Source of the DNA: Amycolatopsis pretoriensis
GTDB taxonomy: Bacteria > Actinomycetota > Actinomycetes > Mycobacteriales > Pseudonocardiaceae
Assembly (NCBI RefSeq): GCF_900107925.1
Contig: NZ_FNUJ01000007.1
Span: 434,001-498,000 of the forward strand
Direction of reading: 5' to 3'
DNA: 64,000 nucleotides
Shown here: piece by piece, positions 36,369 to 45,828 of the stretch
Position numbering within the stretch: position 1 is the stretch's first letter
Layout: the number at the start of each line of letters is the position of its first letter
Position numbers and translations under genes: made by a program
The notes under the pieces: model-generated
Databases searched by the model: none
Told to the model about the DNA's origin: nothing
What the model saw: the letters and a program-made list of their open reading frames with translations, nothing else

Positions 36369-37403
36369 TCAGCTGGCGTACGCGCGGAGCCGGTCGGCGC
36401 GCTCGCCCTGGCGGAGCTTCGACATGACCTCGCGCTCGATCTGGCGGACGCGCTCGCGGGACAGCCCGAAGTGCTTGCCGATCTGGTCGAGCGTGCGCGG
36501 CTGGCCGTCGTCGAGGCCGTAACGCAAGCGGATCACGTGCTGCTCGCGGTCGTCCAGCGTTGCCAGTACGCGGCGCAGGTCGTCCTGCAGCAGGCCCGAG
36601 ATCACGGCGCTTTCCGCGTCCGTTGCCTCGGAGTCCTCGATGAAGTCGCCCAGCGGGGCGTCCTCCTCCGTGCCGACCGGCATGTCCAGGCTTACCGGGT
36701 CACGCGAGTGGTCGAGCAGGTCGGAGATCTTGTGCGCCGGGATGCCCGACTCGGCCGCCAGCTCGTCGTTCGTCGCGTCGCGCCCGAGCTGCTGGTGCAG
36801 GTCGCGCTTGATGCGGGCCAGCTTGTTGACCTGTTCCACCAGGTGGACCGGGAGCCGGATGGTGCGGCCCTGGTCGGCCATCCCCCTGGTGATGGCCTGG
36901 CGGATCCACCAGGTGGCGTAGGTCGAGAACTTGAACCCCTTGGAGTAGTCGAACTTCTCCACCGCGCGGATCAGACCCAGGTTCCCCTCCTGGATCAGGT
37001 CGAGCAGCGGCATCCCCCGGCCGGTGTAGCGCTTGGCCAGCGAGACCACCAGGCGGAGGTTCGCCTCCAGCAGGTGGTTCTTGGCCACGTGCCCGTCGCG
37101 GACCAGGGCGGAGAGCTCCTTGCGGCGCTTCGGGGTGAGGTTCTCCCCGGTGTCCAGCATGTGCTGGGCGAAGACGCCGGCTTCGATGCGCTTGGCGAGT
37201 TCGACCTCGTCGGCCGCGGACAGCAGGGCCGTCTTGCCGATGCCGTTGAGGTAGACGCGCACGAGGTCGGCGGCGGGGCTCTGGGCGTCGAGGTCGGCGT
37301 CGGTGAGCGCCCCCACGCTCAGCGACGACGGCTCCTCGGACACCTGAGCCGGGATGCGCTCGCGAATCCCGCGCGACTCGCGTTCGAGAGTCTGGACTGA
37401 CAT
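36369..37403 (-). CDS. sigB: RNA polymerase sigma factor SigB
   Basis: A 344-residue group 2 sigma-70 factor. Region 1.2 begins at [18 protein letters not shown]; region 2 has [20 protein letters not shown] and the strictly conserved [16 protein letters not shown]; region 3 has [16 protein letters not shown]; region 4 ends with [11 protein letters not shown], the -35 helix. It matches mycobacterial SigB almost throughout, with a longer N-terminus. SigB directs stress and stationary-phase transcription. The promoter carries a SigE/SigH-type element, as is known for mycobacterial sigB. Confidence 0.93.
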   Translation of the reverse strand: MSVQTLERESRGIRERIPAQVSEEPSSLSVGALTDADLDAQSPAADLVRVYLNGIGKTALLSAADEVELAKRIEAGVFAQHMLDTGENLTPKRRKELSALVRDGHVAKNHLLEANLRLVVSLAKRYTGRGMPLLDLIQEGNLGLIRAVEKFDYSKGFKFSTYATWWIRQAITRGMADQGRTIRLPVHLVEQVNKLARIKRDLHQQLGRDATNDELAAESGIPAHKISDLLDHSRDPVSLDMPVGTEEDAPLGDFIEDSEATDAESAVISGLLQDDLRRVLATLDDREQHVIRLRYGLDDGQPRTLDQIGKHFGLSRERVRQIEREVMSKLRQGERADRLRAYAS

Positions 37404-37525
37404 TCTGCCTCCCCGGTCACGGGCTGAACGTGCTGCTGCGGTCGTCCCACCGGGTGCGTACCCGCGGACCGGGGCCTGTGGAACCCGGTACGCCGGTCCG
37501 GCCGGCTTGGCTGGACATCTGGCAC

Positions 37526-37551
37526 AACGCTCCGGGTTTCCAAAACGTTCC
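37526..37551 (-). promoter_or_regulatory. SigE/SigH-type promoter of sigB
   Basis: On the minus strand GGAAC, an 18-bp spacer and GTT match the -35/-10 pattern of actinobacterial SigE and SigH/SigR promoters. Transcription would start about 115 bases before the sigB ATG. In M. tuberculosis sigB is transcribed from such a promoter, so a stress cascade into SigB is probably conserved here. Confidence 0.65.
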
Positions 37552-37692
37552 CGGCTCGCCTGAAAAGGAGACGGCTGCCGGCGCGCTCCGGTTGCTCGAC
37601 CATTGCTGAGCTTTTGCTGAGAACGTCGAGGAGGCGGTGAACCTGAGAATACCGTGTGAATCGGGTCAGGAAGTGAACGGTCCCGCTGTGGT

Positions 37693-38118
37693 CTAGACCT
37701 CTACGAGAACCGTGAACGGACCGTCGTTGACGCTCGAGACCGCCATCATCGCCCCGAAACGCCCCGTGGCGACGGTGGCGCCGCGGCCGCGCAGCTCGGC
37801 CACGACGGCGTCCACCAACGGCTCCGCGACCTCCGGCCGGGCGGCCCGCGTCCACGACGGCCGCCGCCCTTTCTTCGTGTCGCCGTAGAGCGTGAACTGG
37901 CTCACCACGAGCAGCGGGGCATTCGCCGTGGCGCATGATTCCTCGTCACGAAGCACGCGCAGCTCGTGCAATTTGCGCGCCATCGTCACGGCCTTCGCCG
38001 CGTCGTCGTCGACGTGGATTCCCAGCAACACAAGCAAACCCGGCTCGTCGATCGCGCCGACGACCGCACCCGCGACGGTGACGTCCGCCCGGGTGACGCG
38101 CGCCGCGACCGCCCTCAT
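37693..38118 (-). CDS. dtd: D-aminoacyl-tRNA deacylase
   Basis: A 141-residue enzyme that removes D-amino acids (and glycine) mischarged on tRNAs. The signature [17 protein letters not shown] carries the catalytic Thr region. The second motif reads NDGPFT where most have NxGPVT, a minor change. Length is standard. The ATG at 38118 overlaps the upstream methyltransferase stop by four bases. Confidence 0.92.
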   Translation of the reverse strand: MRAVAARVTRADVTVAGAVVGAIDEPGLLVLLGIHVDDDAAKAVTMARKLHELRVLRDEESCATANAPLLVVSQFTLYGDTKKGRRPSWTRAARPEVAEPLVDAVVAELRGRGATVATGRFGAMMAVSSVNDGPFTVLVEV

Positions 38119-39617
38119 CGGCCCGCCGGGACGAGCATCCCGTGCCGGACGAGTTCGCGGACGACGGGCAACGCGGTGGCGGCCAGCTCCGATGCGTCGA
38201 GTCCTTGCGAGAACGCGAGGAGCTCGATCAGGTCCTCCAGCGGCAGTGCGCCCCGGCAGCCGGCGAGCAGCCGCGCGGCCAGGTCGTCGACCTCGTGCTG
38301 CCAGCCCGGCCCGTCGGTGCGGTGCAGGCGGCGGATCTGCGTCGCCCAGCCCTCGTCGCCGGGTTCCTCGACGCTTTCGAGCAAAACCGTGTCGGGCACC
38401 ACAAAACGGACATCGAGTAACGAATCCCCTGATTCACGCAGCCATTCCACGCGGTCCAGCCAGCCGGCCGCTTCCGGGCCCAGCGGGTCGTCGTAGGCCT
38501 GCCGGAGGTCTTCGCAGACGACGGTCGGGGTTCGCCCGGACGCGCGCCGCAGCGTGACGAAGCCGAAGCCGATGCCCCGGACGTCGTTCGCCGCGAACCA
38601 GTCGAGCCACGCCGCCGCTTTCGCCCGGCCTTCCGGCGAGCGCGGGTCGAGGCCCGCGTCCCGTAGCCAGGTGCCGACGTACAGCGCCGGGTCGGCGACG
38701 TCGCGCTGGACGAACCACGCGTCGGTCTCGGCGGGCAGCCAGCGGCTCACCCGGTCGGCCCAGTCCTCTTTCCCGGTGTGCACCCAGGAGGCGAGCAGCT
38801 GGCCTACGCCGCCCTCGTTGAGGAAGCCGGGCAGCTGCCGGACGACCAGCGCGCTCGCGTCGTCGCCGGCCAGTCCGGAGTCGCGGTAGGTGTAGTCGAC
38901 GCGGGCCGGCCCGACCACGAACGGCGGGTTGCAGACGACCTGGTCGAACTTCCGCCGCGCGACCGGTCCGAACCACTCGCCGCGCACGAGCTCGACGTCC
39001 AGCTCGTTCAGCCGGAAGGTCGCCGCGGCCAGGGAGAGGGCCCGTTCGGAGACGTCCGTGGCGGTCACGCGCTGGGCGTGCCGGGTCGCGTGCAGGGCCT
39101 GGACGCCGTTGCCGGTGCCCAGGTCGAGCAGGGTGCCGACCGGGCGGCGGCTGGTCGCGCGGATCAGCGACAGCGACGCGTGGCCGACGCCGAGCACGTG
39201 GTCTTCGGGGACGGTGGTGCCGAGCACGTCGGCGTCGAGGTCGGACACGACCCACCAGGAGCCTTCGTCGTCGCCGTGCGGGCGGATGTCGAGCGCGGCC
39301 CGGTATCCCTCGGCTGCCGACGAGAGCACTCCCGCGGCCACGGCGTCCTCGGGCGAAAGCGGCGCGAACGCGGCCTTGACCGCGGTCTCCGGCTCGGTGC
39401 CGCCCAGCAGGAACAGCCGGATCAGCGTGCCGAGGTCGCCGGCGTCCCGGCTCGCGCGCTCGGCCGGCACCGGCTCGCCGCGGCCCAGCGCCGCGTGCGC
39501 GGCCCCGCCGAGGGCAGCCACCACGCCGTCGGCGTCGTAGGAGGTGCGCCGGAAGGCCTCGCGCAGCCGCGCGCAGACGTCGTCGGACAGGTCGGGCAGT
39601 ACGCTTCGCGTGCTCAC
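38115..39617 (-). CDS. Class I SAM-dependent methyltransferase with NPPF motif
   Basis: 500 residues. An N-terminal helical domain (about 1-110) precedes a Rossmann methyltransferase fold with motif [14 protein letters not shown] (164-175) and the catalytic NPPF (230-233), the signature of enzymes that methylate amide or exocyclic nitrogens (HemK/PrmC, N6-adenine). The C-terminal 200 residues are not recognised. Similar proteins are widespread in actinomycetes next to dtd; the target is unknown. The GTG start at 39617 is chosen because it leaves 19 bp to the divergent M20 gene; the frame remains open further upstream. Confidence 0.75.
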   Translation of the reverse strand: MSTRSVLPDLSDDVCARLREAFRRTSYDADGVVAALGGAAHAALGRGEPVPAERASRDAGDLGTLIRLFLLGGTEPETAVKAAFAPLSPEDAVAAGVLSSAAEGYRAALDIRPHGDDEGSWWVVSDLDADVLGTTVPEDHVLGVGHASLSLIRATSRRPVGTLLDLGTGNGVQALHATRHAQRVTATDVSERALSLAAATFRLNELDVELVRGEWFGPVARRKFDQVVCNPPFVVGPARVDYTYRDSGLAGDDASALVVRQLPGFLNEGGVGQLLASWVHTGKEDWADRVSRWLPAETDAWFVQRDVADPALYVGTWLRDAGLDPRSPEGRAKAAAWLDWFAANDVRGIGFGFVTLRRASGRTPTVVCEDLRQAYDDPLGPEAAGWLDRVEWLRESGDSLLDVRFVVPDTVLLESVEEPGDEGWATQIRRLHRTDGPGWQHEVDDLAARLLAGCRGALPLEDLIELLAFSQGLDASELAATALPVVRELVRHGMLVPAGR

Positions 39618-39636
39618 GGTGGGTAATGCTGCCACG

Positions 39637-40911
39637 ATGGCCCCCGTGACCCTTGAACGCGCCCTCGCCCCGCTCGACGCGGCGCTGCCCGAGCTCGAAG
39701 CGCTGTACATCGACCTCCACCGGCACCCCGAGCTGTCCTTCGCCGAGACCCGCACGGCGGCCGAGCTGGCCCGGCGGCTGGAGCGCGACGGCTACGAGGT
39801 GCACACCGGCATCGCCGGCACCGGGGTGCTGGGCGTCCTGCGCAACGGCGAGGGCCCGACGGTGCTGCTGCGCGCCGACATCGACGCGCTGCCGGTCGAG
39901 GAGAAGACCGGGCTGTCGTACGCGAGCACCGCCCGCGGGACCGACGAGCACGGCAAGGACGTCCCGGTCATGCACGCGTGCGGGCACGACATGCACGCCA
40001 CCTGGCTCTCCGGTGCCGCCGCGCTGCTCGCGAAGGGCCGCGACACGTGGTCCGGCACGCTTCAGGTCGTCTTCCAGCCGGGGGAGGAGGGCGCGGGCGG
40101 CGCCGCCGCGATGGTCCGCGACGGCCTCTTCGACCGCGCCGGCACGCCCGACGTCGTGTTCGGCCAGCACCTGGTGCCCGGCCCGGCCGGCTGGGTGCTC
40201 ACCCGGCCCGGCGTGATCATGGCCGCGACGGACACGCTGCGCATCACCCTGCACGGCCGAGGCGGCCACGGCTCGCGCCCGGAGACGACCGTCGACCCGG
40301 CCGTGCTGGCCGCGTCCGTGGTGCTCAAGCTGCAGACGATCGTCTCGCGCGAAATCGCCGCGACCGACTCCGCCGTGGTCACCGTCGGCTCGCTGCACGT
40401 GGGCACCGCGAGCAACGTGATCGCCGACGACGCCGTGCTGGAGGTCAACGTCCGGTCGTTCGACCAAGCCGTGCGCGAGCGGGTGCTGGCCGCGGTCGAA
40501 CGGATCGTCAACGGCGAAGCGGCGACGGCCGGCGCGCCGAAGCCGCCCGGCATCGAGCGGTCGGGCGCCTACCCCGTCACCGAAAACGACGAAGCCGCCA
40601 ACAACGCGCTCACCGAGGTCTTCCGCGGCCACTTCGGCGCCGACGTGGTGCTGCCGGCCCCGCTGGTCACCGGCAGCGAGGACTTCAGCGAGTTCGGCCG
40701 CGCGGCCGGCGTGCCGTCGGTGTTCTGGCTGGTCGGCGGCTTCGACCCGCAGACGGTCATCACGGCGATGACCGAGGGCCGGTTCGAAAGCGACATCCCG
40801 TCCAACCACTCGCCGCGCTTCGCCCCGGTGCTGCACCCGACGCTGCGCACGGGCATCGAGACGTTGGTCACCGCCGCGCTCTCCCGAATGTCCCACCCAG
40901 GTGTCGGATGA
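39637..40911 (+). CDS. M20 family amidohydrolase (second copy)
   Basis: A 424-residue M20D hydrolase. Metal ligands are in MHACGHDMH (Cys115, His117) and QPGEEGAGG (Glu150/151); GRGGHGSRP and TGSEDFSEFG are further family motifs. It is only moderately similar to the M20 enzyme at 2.8 kb, so it probably has another N-acyl amino acid substrate. ATG start, 19 bp from the divergent methyltransferase gene. Followed by a DUF3099 gene after 38 bp. Confidence 0.86.
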   Translation: MAPVTLERALAPLDAALPELEALYIDLHRHPELSFAETRTAAELARRLERDGYEVHTGIAGTGVLGVLRNGEGPTVLLRADIDALPVEEKTGLSYASTARGTDEHGKDVPVMHACGHDMHATWLSGAAALLAKGRDTWSGTLQVVFQPGEEGAGGAAAMVRDGLFDRAGTPDVVFGQHLVPGPAGWVLTRPGVIMAATDTLRITLHGRGGHGSRPETTVDPAVLAASVVLKLQTIVSREIAATDSAVVTVGSLHVGTASNVIADDAVLEVNVRSFDQAVRERVLAAVERIVNGEAATAGAPKPPGIERSGAYPVTENDEAANNALTEVFRGHFGADVVLPAPLVTGSEDFSEFGRAAGVPSVFWLVGGFDPQTVITAMTEGRFESDIPSNHSPRFAPVLHPTLRTGIETLVTAALSRMSHPGVG

Positions 40912-40949
40912 CCGTCACAGGTGGGACGATGGGACGTGGAGGTGGTGCA

Positions 40950-41264
40950 GTGACCACGCCCGCCAAGGACTCGGACCCGGTGCTGATCACCGGGGCGGCC
41001 CCGTCGTACGAAGAGCAGTTCGCCGCCCGCAAGCGCAAGTACGTGATCATGATGGCCTGCCGGATCCCGTGCCTGATCCTCGCGGGGCTGACCTACCACA
41101 CCTGGTGGCTCGCGCTGGGGTTCCTGGCGATCTCGGTGCCGCTGCCGTGGGTCGCGGTGCTGATCGCCAACGACCGCCCGCCCCGCAAGTCCGAGAACGT
41201 CTCGACGTACCAGCGCGAGGCGAAGGCGATCGAAGGCACCAACCACCGCGTGATCGACGGCTGA
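40950..41264 (+). CDS. DUF3099 family membrane protein
   Basis: 104 residues. A polar N-terminus with LITGAAPSYEEQFAARKRKYVIMM leads into two hydrophobic helices (about 35-52 and 57-75), and the tail is charged (IANDRPPRKSENVSTYQRE). This is the DUF3099 pattern, an actinobacterial protein of unknown function. The GTG at 40950 follows GGAGGT; an ATG at 40908 would overlap the M20 stop by four bases and is the alternative. Confidence 0.8.
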   Translation: MTTPAKDSDPVLITGAAPSYEEQFAARKRKYVIMMACRIPCLILAGLTYHTWWLALGFLAISVPLPWVAVLIANDRPPRKSENVSTYQREAKAIEGTNHRVIDG

Positions 41265-41266
41265 CG

Positions 41267-41325
41267 AGCGGCACTTTCACGTGAAAGTGCCGCTTCTGAG
41301 GCGGAGCTTTCACGTGAAAGCTCCG
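41267..41325. repeat. Pair of TTTCACGTGAAA palindromes (locus 2)
   Basis: Perfect palindromes at 41267-41294 (28 bp, GCAC...GTGC type) and 41302-41325 (24 bp, AGCT...AGCT type), filling the gap between the convergent DUF3099 and psuK genes. Probably also serves as terminator for both. Confidence 0.9.
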
Positions 41326-41327
41326 TT

Positions 41328-42200
41328 CTAGACCGGCTGCGGGCCCACCTTCCCGACGGCCAGCGCGCCCAGCCGCGTCCCGTGCCGCAAGATGTCCACA
41401 GTGGACTCCCCGGCCAGCCAGCCGGTGAGCACGCCCGCGTCGAACGCGTCACCCGCGCCGGTCGAGTCGATGCACTCGGCCTCGACCGCCGGCACGCTCG
41501 TGACGCCGCCGGCGTCGACCCAGCTCGCGCCCTCCAGCCCGGCCGTCACCACGACCGCGCCGACCGTGCCGAGCAGTTCCTTCGCCGACGCCGGGTCCGC
41601 CGAGCCGGTCAGCGCGACCAGTTCCTCGGTGTTCGGCATCAGCAGGTCGACGCCGCGGACGTCGTCGAGGAACGCCGCCGGGTCGGTGATGTGCGCGGCG
41701 GCCTGCGGGTCGACCGACGTCGTCAAACCCGCTTCGCGCGCGGCGGCCAGGGACGCCAGCCCGGCCGCGCGCGACGGCGGGTCGAGCAGCACGTATCCCG
41801 ACAGGTGCAGGTGGCTCGCCCCCGCCAGTGCCTCGGCGGTGACGTCCTCGGGGGCGAAGCGCTGGTTCGCGCCGCGGTCGGCGAGCATGCTGCGCTGCCC
41901 GGAGCCGTCGACCATCACCACGACGCAGCACGTCGGCGCCTCGGCGTCGACGGCGAACGCGCACCGCACGCCCGCCGCCTCCAGCTCCGCGCGGATCAGC
42001 CGGCCGCCGGGGTCGTCGCCGATCCGGGCGACCAGCGTCGTCTCCGCGTCGAGGGAGCGCAGCCACAACGCCGTGTTGGCGCCCGAACCGCCGCCGGTGA
42101 AGCGGATCTTCGCGCGCGCGTCCCCGCCGTGCGGCAAGGGCTTGTCGTGCCGGGCGATCACGTCGAGGGCCGCGTCGCCGACCACCACGATGCCGCTCAT
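41328..42200 (-). CDS. psuK: PfkB-family kinase, probable pseudouridine kinase
   Basis: A 290-residue ribokinase-fold enzyme. GGGSGANTALWL marks the substrate side, and DSTGAGDAFDAGVL is the PfkB signature with the catalytic Asp. Because its start overlaps the psuG stop by four bases, the substrate is most likely pseudouridine, phosphorylated to the 5'-phosphate for cleavage by PsuG. Without that context only 'sugar or nucleoside kinase' could be said. A TCCACAGTGGA palindrome lies at 41395-41405. Confidence 0.82.
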   Translation of the reverse strand: MSGIVVVGDAALDVIARHDKPLPHGGDARAKIRFTGGGSGANTALWLRSLDAETTLVARIGDDPGGRLIRAELEAAGVRCAFAVDAEAPTCCVVVMVDGSGQRSMLADRGANQRFAPEDVTAEALAGASHLHLSGYVLLDPPSRAAGLASLAAAREAGLTTSVDPQAAAHITDPAAFLDDVRGVDLLMPNTEELVALTGSADPASAKELLGTVGAVVVTAGLEGASWVDAGGVTSVPAVEAECIDSTGAGDAFDAGVLTGWLAGESTVDILRHGTRLGALAVGKVGPQPV

Positions 42201-43102
42201 GCCAGCGCCACCGCGACTTCGGCGGCGAGCTTCGCGTTGTTGAGCACCAAAGCCTCGTTGGCGTCGATGCTCACGCCGCCGCTGGCCGTGTGGAAGTGCT
42301 CCAGCAGCACCGGCGTGACGTCGGCGCCGTGGACGCCCTGCTCGGCCACCAGCGCGAGGCCTTCGGCGAGCAGCCGGTCGTGCAGCTCTCTGTCCATTTC
42401 GGACGCTTCGGGGATCGGGTTCGCCAGCAGGACACCGGAACCCGCGTACGCGCGGTGCGCGGCGACCACGGCGGCGGCCTGCTTCGGGTCGTCGACCCGC
42501 CAGCCGACCTGGTGCCCCGACGAGCGGAGGTAGAACGCCGGGAAGTCGTCGGTGCGGTACCCCAGCACCGGCACCGAGTTCGTCTCCAGCACTTCCAGCG
42601 TCGCCGGGATGTCGAGGACCGACTTCACTCCGGAGCAGACGACCACGGTCGGCACCTTCGCCAGCACGCCGAGGTCGGCCGAGACGTCCCACGACTGCGC
42701 GGCGCCGACGTGCACGCCGCCGAGCCCGCCGGTGGCGAACATCCCGATGCCGGCCGCGGCGGCCAGCGCCGACGTGCTCGCGACGGTCGTCGCGCCCGAG
42801 CGGCCGAGGCCGACGGCCGGGCCGAGGTCGCGCAGCGAGAGCTTGTCGAGCCCGGCGTCCGCCGCGCAGACGCGCTCCAGCTCGGCGGGGGAGAGGCCGA
42901 CGACGACGCGCCCGTCGAGCACGGCGATGGTGGCGGGGACGGCCCCGCCGTCGCGCACGACGCGCTCGAGCCGCCGGGCGACGTCGAGGTTGCGGCCGGG
43001 CGGCAGGCCGTGGGACAGGATGGTGCTCTCCAGCGCGACGACAGGGTGCCCGTCACGCAGCGCCGAGGCGACCTCTTCGTGCAGGTTGAGTGGGGTGGTC
43101 AC
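42197..43102 (-). CDS. psuG: Pseudouridine-5'-phosphate glycosidase
   Basis: A 301-residue lyase that splits pseudouridine 5'-phosphate to uracil and ribose 5-phosphate. Typical IndA/PsuG segments are VALESTILSHGLPPGRNL, FATGGLGGVH, SWDVSADLGVL and VLLANPIPE. GTG start nine bases after the HD-domain gene stop. With psuK it forms a complete pseudouridine salvage pair. Confidence 0.93.
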   Translation of the reverse strand: MTTPLNLHEEVASALRDGHPVVALESTILSHGLPPGRNLDVARRLERVVRDGGAVPATIAVLDGRVVVGLSPAELERVCAADAGLDKLSLRDLGPAVGLGRSGATTVASTSALAAAAGIGMFATGGLGGVHVGAAQSWDVSADLGVLAKVPTVVVCSGVKSVLDIPATLEVLETNSVPVLGYRTDDFPAFYLRSSGHQVGWRVDDPKQAAAVVAAHRAYAGSGVLLANPIPEASEMDRELHDRLLAEGLALVAEQGVHGADVTPVLLEHFHTASGGVSIDANEALVLNNAKLAAEVAVALA

Positions 43103-43111
43103 GAGGAACCA

Positions 43112-43729
43112 TCATCGGTGATCGTCCCGGTCGGCGCGCCAGTGGGTCAGCTCGGCGGTGAGGTTCTTTTCCGCAGCGGTCGCCCAGCGTGCCCGCGCGG
43201 CTGCGCTGCGGTAGAGCGGCCGGGCGAGCATGCCCTCAAGGACGGCGATGCGGCCTTCGCGCCAGACCTCGTCGGGGTACTTCGCGTACTCCTGGCGCAC
43301 GCCTTCCGCGTAGATCGCGTAGTCCTGGGCGGGCGCGCCGAGGATGGCCAGGTCCGCGTCGAGGAGCGCGGTGGCGAGGTGGTCTTCCGGTGGGGCGTCG
43401 TGCTTGATGGTCGCGAGGATCAGGCCTTCGACGCGCTCGATGTGGGCTTCGGCGACCCCGGCCAAGGCTTCGTGGGCCCAGCGCGCGCTGGCGCGTTCGT
43501 CGTCGCCGGGCTTCGCGTCGTAGACGACGTCGTGGGTCCACGCGGCGACGGCGACGATCGCGCGGTCGGTCTCGCCGAGGTCGCCGGCCAGCCAGGCGGA
43601 GTCGCGGACGACGGCGGTCGCGTGGTCGAGCGTGTGGTACCGGCGGTGCGGCTCGCCGTAGCGGGCCTGGAGTTCGGGCCAAGCGCCGGAGGTGCCGCCG
43701 AGGACGGCGATCGCCTCGGCCCACTCCAT
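43112..43729 (-). CDS. HD-domain protein, predicted metal-dependent phosphohydrolase
   Basis: 205 residues. The N-terminal RYGEPHRRYHTLDHA and the AAWTHDVVYD pair supply the His and Asp ligands of an HD-type metal site; IKHDAPPED and LLDADLAILG add further acidic residues. Members of this COG4339-like group are uncharacterised. The ATG shares one base with the stop of the upstream Spo0M-like gene (TGATG), so translation is probably coupled. In operon with psuG and psuK, it might act on a nucleotide, but this is only inference. Confidence 0.82.
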   Translation of the reverse strand: MEWAEAIAVLGGTSGAWPELQARYGEPHRRYHTLDHATAVVRDSAWLAGDLGETDRAIVAVAAWTHDVVYDAKPGDDERASARWAHEALAGVAEAHIERVEGLILATIKHDAPPEDHLATALLDADLAILGAPAQDYAIYAEGVRQEYAKYPDEVWREGRIAVLEGMLARPLYRSAAARARWATAAEKNLTAELTHWRADRDDHR

Positions 43730-44517
43730 CAGTCGAAGATCCCGCGCGGCCGGGCGACCTGGTCGAGCCAGTCGTCGAGCTGCTTCTCCCAGTTCACGTC
43801 GGGCTTCATCGTGAACATGCCGAGGAAGTCCTGCCCGCGGCCGCCGAAGCCGCCGGTCTTGCTCACCCGGACCCGCTTGGTCACCTCCAGGACGACGTCC
43901 GTGCGGTCCGCCGACGCCAGGAACGTCACCGCCAGCTGCGAGAACACGCTCGCGAAGCGCGGCGAAGGCGTGAAGCGGACTTCCTGGAAGAACGGCAGCT
44001 GCTGCTGGGCGCCGTTGATCCGGCCCTGCTCCAGGATCGCCTCGCGGAAGGTGAAGCCGGTGCGGCTCAGCGCGTCGAGGACGCGCTTCTGCGCCGGGAG
44101 CGGCTCGATCGCGACGGCGTCGGCGTCGAACGGGTCGGAGACCGACGTCGCCAGGTCGAGCTCGGCCCGGACACCGACCGCCATGCCGGTGAGCGGCTTG
44201 CCGTAGACGCTGGTCACCGGCGTCTCCCACGGCAGCGGAACCTCGAACGGGACGCGCACCTGCTGCCCCGCTCGGATGACCTCTTTTCCGACCAGGTGTT
44301 GCGTCCCGAAGGGGAGGTCTTCGGTCTTGTCCGCGCCGGGGACCTGGACGCGGGCCAGCAGGGTCACCGCGAGGCCCTTGATCTCCTGGTCGACGTCGCC
44401 GCCGGCCAGCAGGACCTCGCCGTGCAGGGGCCGGCCGGGGGTTGCGGTCCGGTCGAGGAGGCGGGCGTCGACCTTGGCCCCGCCCGAGCCGAACGTCGCG
44501 AGCACCTTCTGGAACAT
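43729..44517 (-). CDS. Spo0M (arrestin-like) family protein
   Basis: A 262-residue cytoplasmic protein. The N-terminal MFQKVLATFGSGGAKVDARL and the later GEVLLAGGDVDQEI and PFEVPLPWETPVT are typical of Spo0M, an arrestin-fold protein first linked to sporulation control in Bacillus and common in actinomycetes without a clear function. First gene of the Spo0M-HD-psuG-psuK transcript, divergent from a DUF3039 gene 58 bp away. Confidence 0.87.
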   Translation of the reverse strand: MFQKVLATFGSGGAKVDARLLDRTATPGRPLHGEVLLAGGDVDQEIKGLAVTLLARVQVPGADKTEDLPFGTQHLVGKEVIRAGQQVRVPFEVPLPWETPVTSVYGKPLTGMAVGVRAELDLATSVSDPFDADAVAIEPLPAQKRVLDALSRTGFTFREAILEQGRINGAQQQLPFFQEVRFTPSPRFASVFSQLAVTFLASADRTDVVLEVTKRVRVSKTGGFGGRGQDFLGMFTMKPDVNWEKQLDDWLDQVARPRGIFD

Positions 44518-44575
44518 GCCGCAGATCCTGCCAGGCCGGAGACCTTTCGCGCGGGGACTCAGGCACAATGGCCGG

Positions 44576-44818
44576 GTGAGCACCGAGACGCTGACGAAGC
44601 CGGAAACCACGCCCGAGGGCACGGACACCACCGACGACGACACCCCGAAGATGTTCCACTACGTGAAGAAGAACAAGATCGCCGAGAGCGCGGTCATGGG
44701 CAATCACGTGGTGGCGCTGTGCGGTGAGGTCTTCCCGGTGACGAAGTCGCCGAAGCCGGGTTCGCCGGTCTGCCCGGCCTGCAAGGAGATCTTCGACGGG
44801 CTGCGCCCGGGGGAGTGA
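44576..44818 (+). CDS. DUF3039 family protein
   Basis: 80 residues with an acidic, disordered N-terminus and a conserved core, MFHYVKKNKIAESAVMGNHVVALCGEVF, followed by CPACKEIF; the three cysteines and nearby histidines suggest metal binding. DUF3039 is restricted to actinomycetes and has no known function. GTG start. Confidence 0.85.
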   Translation: MSTETLTKPETTPEGTDTTDDDTPKMFHYVKKNKIAESAVMGNHVVALCGEVFPVTKSPKPGSPVCPACKEIFDGLRPGE

Positions 44819-44983
44819 CCCCGGCGCCCGGACCCGGCTGACGTCGTCCGCCGGGGCCGGAGGCTGTCCGGAAAGGGACAGATCCCCGAACAAACGTGAA
44901 AACCCTTCATAAGACGGGTGTGCGCGGGGTGGGACGCCTGGTAGATCCAGGGCACCAGGTTCCCTCACCCACCGGAGTCGCAC

Positions 44984-45820
44984 ATGCGCAGAACCGGGAT
45001 CGTCCTCGCCGTCGCCGCCCTGCTGACCGCGTTCGCCCCCGCACTGGCCCAGGCCGCCACGGGCTGGACGGAGGTCGGGTCCGACCACGCCCGCGCCCTC
45101 GACGAGAGCCAGGGGCTCGCCACCATCGTCCGGCCGTCGGGCACCACGATCCGCTACACCGGGATCGGCACCATCCCCGCCGACCTGAACTCCCAGGGCT
45201 GGAACCACGTCGGCGACCCCGGCTCGGCCCAGGGCTGGTACGTCGAGCCCTACCAGCGTGACGACCGCGGCGCGAAGCTCTTCCGCGTCCAGGCCCCGGA
45301 CGGCTCGTGGGCGAACTACAAGCACAACCTCGAGTCGTGGGAAGCGAACAACAACTCCTTCGCCGCGGTGTCGCCCGACGCGCGCTGGCTGGTGGCGGGG
45401 GAGTGGGGCACCATGGACCGGCTCCTGGTCCACCCGATGCCGGGCGTGGTCGCCACCGACCCGGTCGCCAACCTCCCCCTCGCCGGGACGATCCGCCTGG
45501 ACCACCAGGTCCGCGACGTCCAGGGCTGCGACTTCCAGACGGCGACCCGCCTGCTCTGCGCGTCCGACGACCCGGACGGCAGCCTCTTCGGCACGACGAA
45601 GCCGCTGCTGCAGGTGGATCTGGCCGGCCCGCTGTCCGGTTCGGACGTCGCCGGGCACGTGACGTCGCTGGGGCAGCTCCCGCTGCGCAGTGGCTGCAGC
45701 GGGTCGTTCGAGGTCGAGGGCATCGACTTCGACGAGCGTGACGGCACCCTGCGCGTGATCGTGATGTCGCCGAGCATCTGCATCCTCTTCGACAGCATGA
45801 CCTACCGCTTCCGCCAGTGA
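44984..45820 (+). CDS. Secreted protein of unknown function
   Basis: 278 residues with a clear signal peptide (cleavage near LAQA-ATG). The mature part is beta-rich with Trp-rich segments (GWTEVGSDHARAL, NSQGWNHVGDPGSAQGWYVEPYQ, SPDARWLVAGEWG) that recall a beta-propeller-like secreted protein. Four cysteines near the end could form two disulfides. No family recognised. The ATG follows GGAG. The 165-bp gap upstream holds only its presumed promoter. Confidence 0.72.
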   Translation: MRRTGIVLAVAALLTAFAPALAQAATGWTEVGSDHARALDESQGLATIVRPSGTTIRYTGIGTIPADLNSQGWNHVGDPGSAQGWYVEPYQRDDRGAKLFRVQAPDGSWANYKHNLESWEANNNSFAAVSPDARWLVAGEWGTMDRLLVHPMPGVVATDPVANLPLAGTIRLDHQVRDVQGCDFQTATRLLCASDDPDGSLFGTTKPLLQVDLAGPLSGSDVAGHVTSLGQLPLRSGCSGSFEVEGIDFDERDGTLRVIVMSPSICILFDSMTYRFRQ

Positions 45821-45828
45821 ACGCCGAG

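Noticed and set aside
36369-37403. Principal sigma factor (SigA/HrdB)
   Set aside because: Length and near-identity to SigB motifs, the lack of a long acidic region 1.1 and the stress-type promoter point to group 2 SigB.
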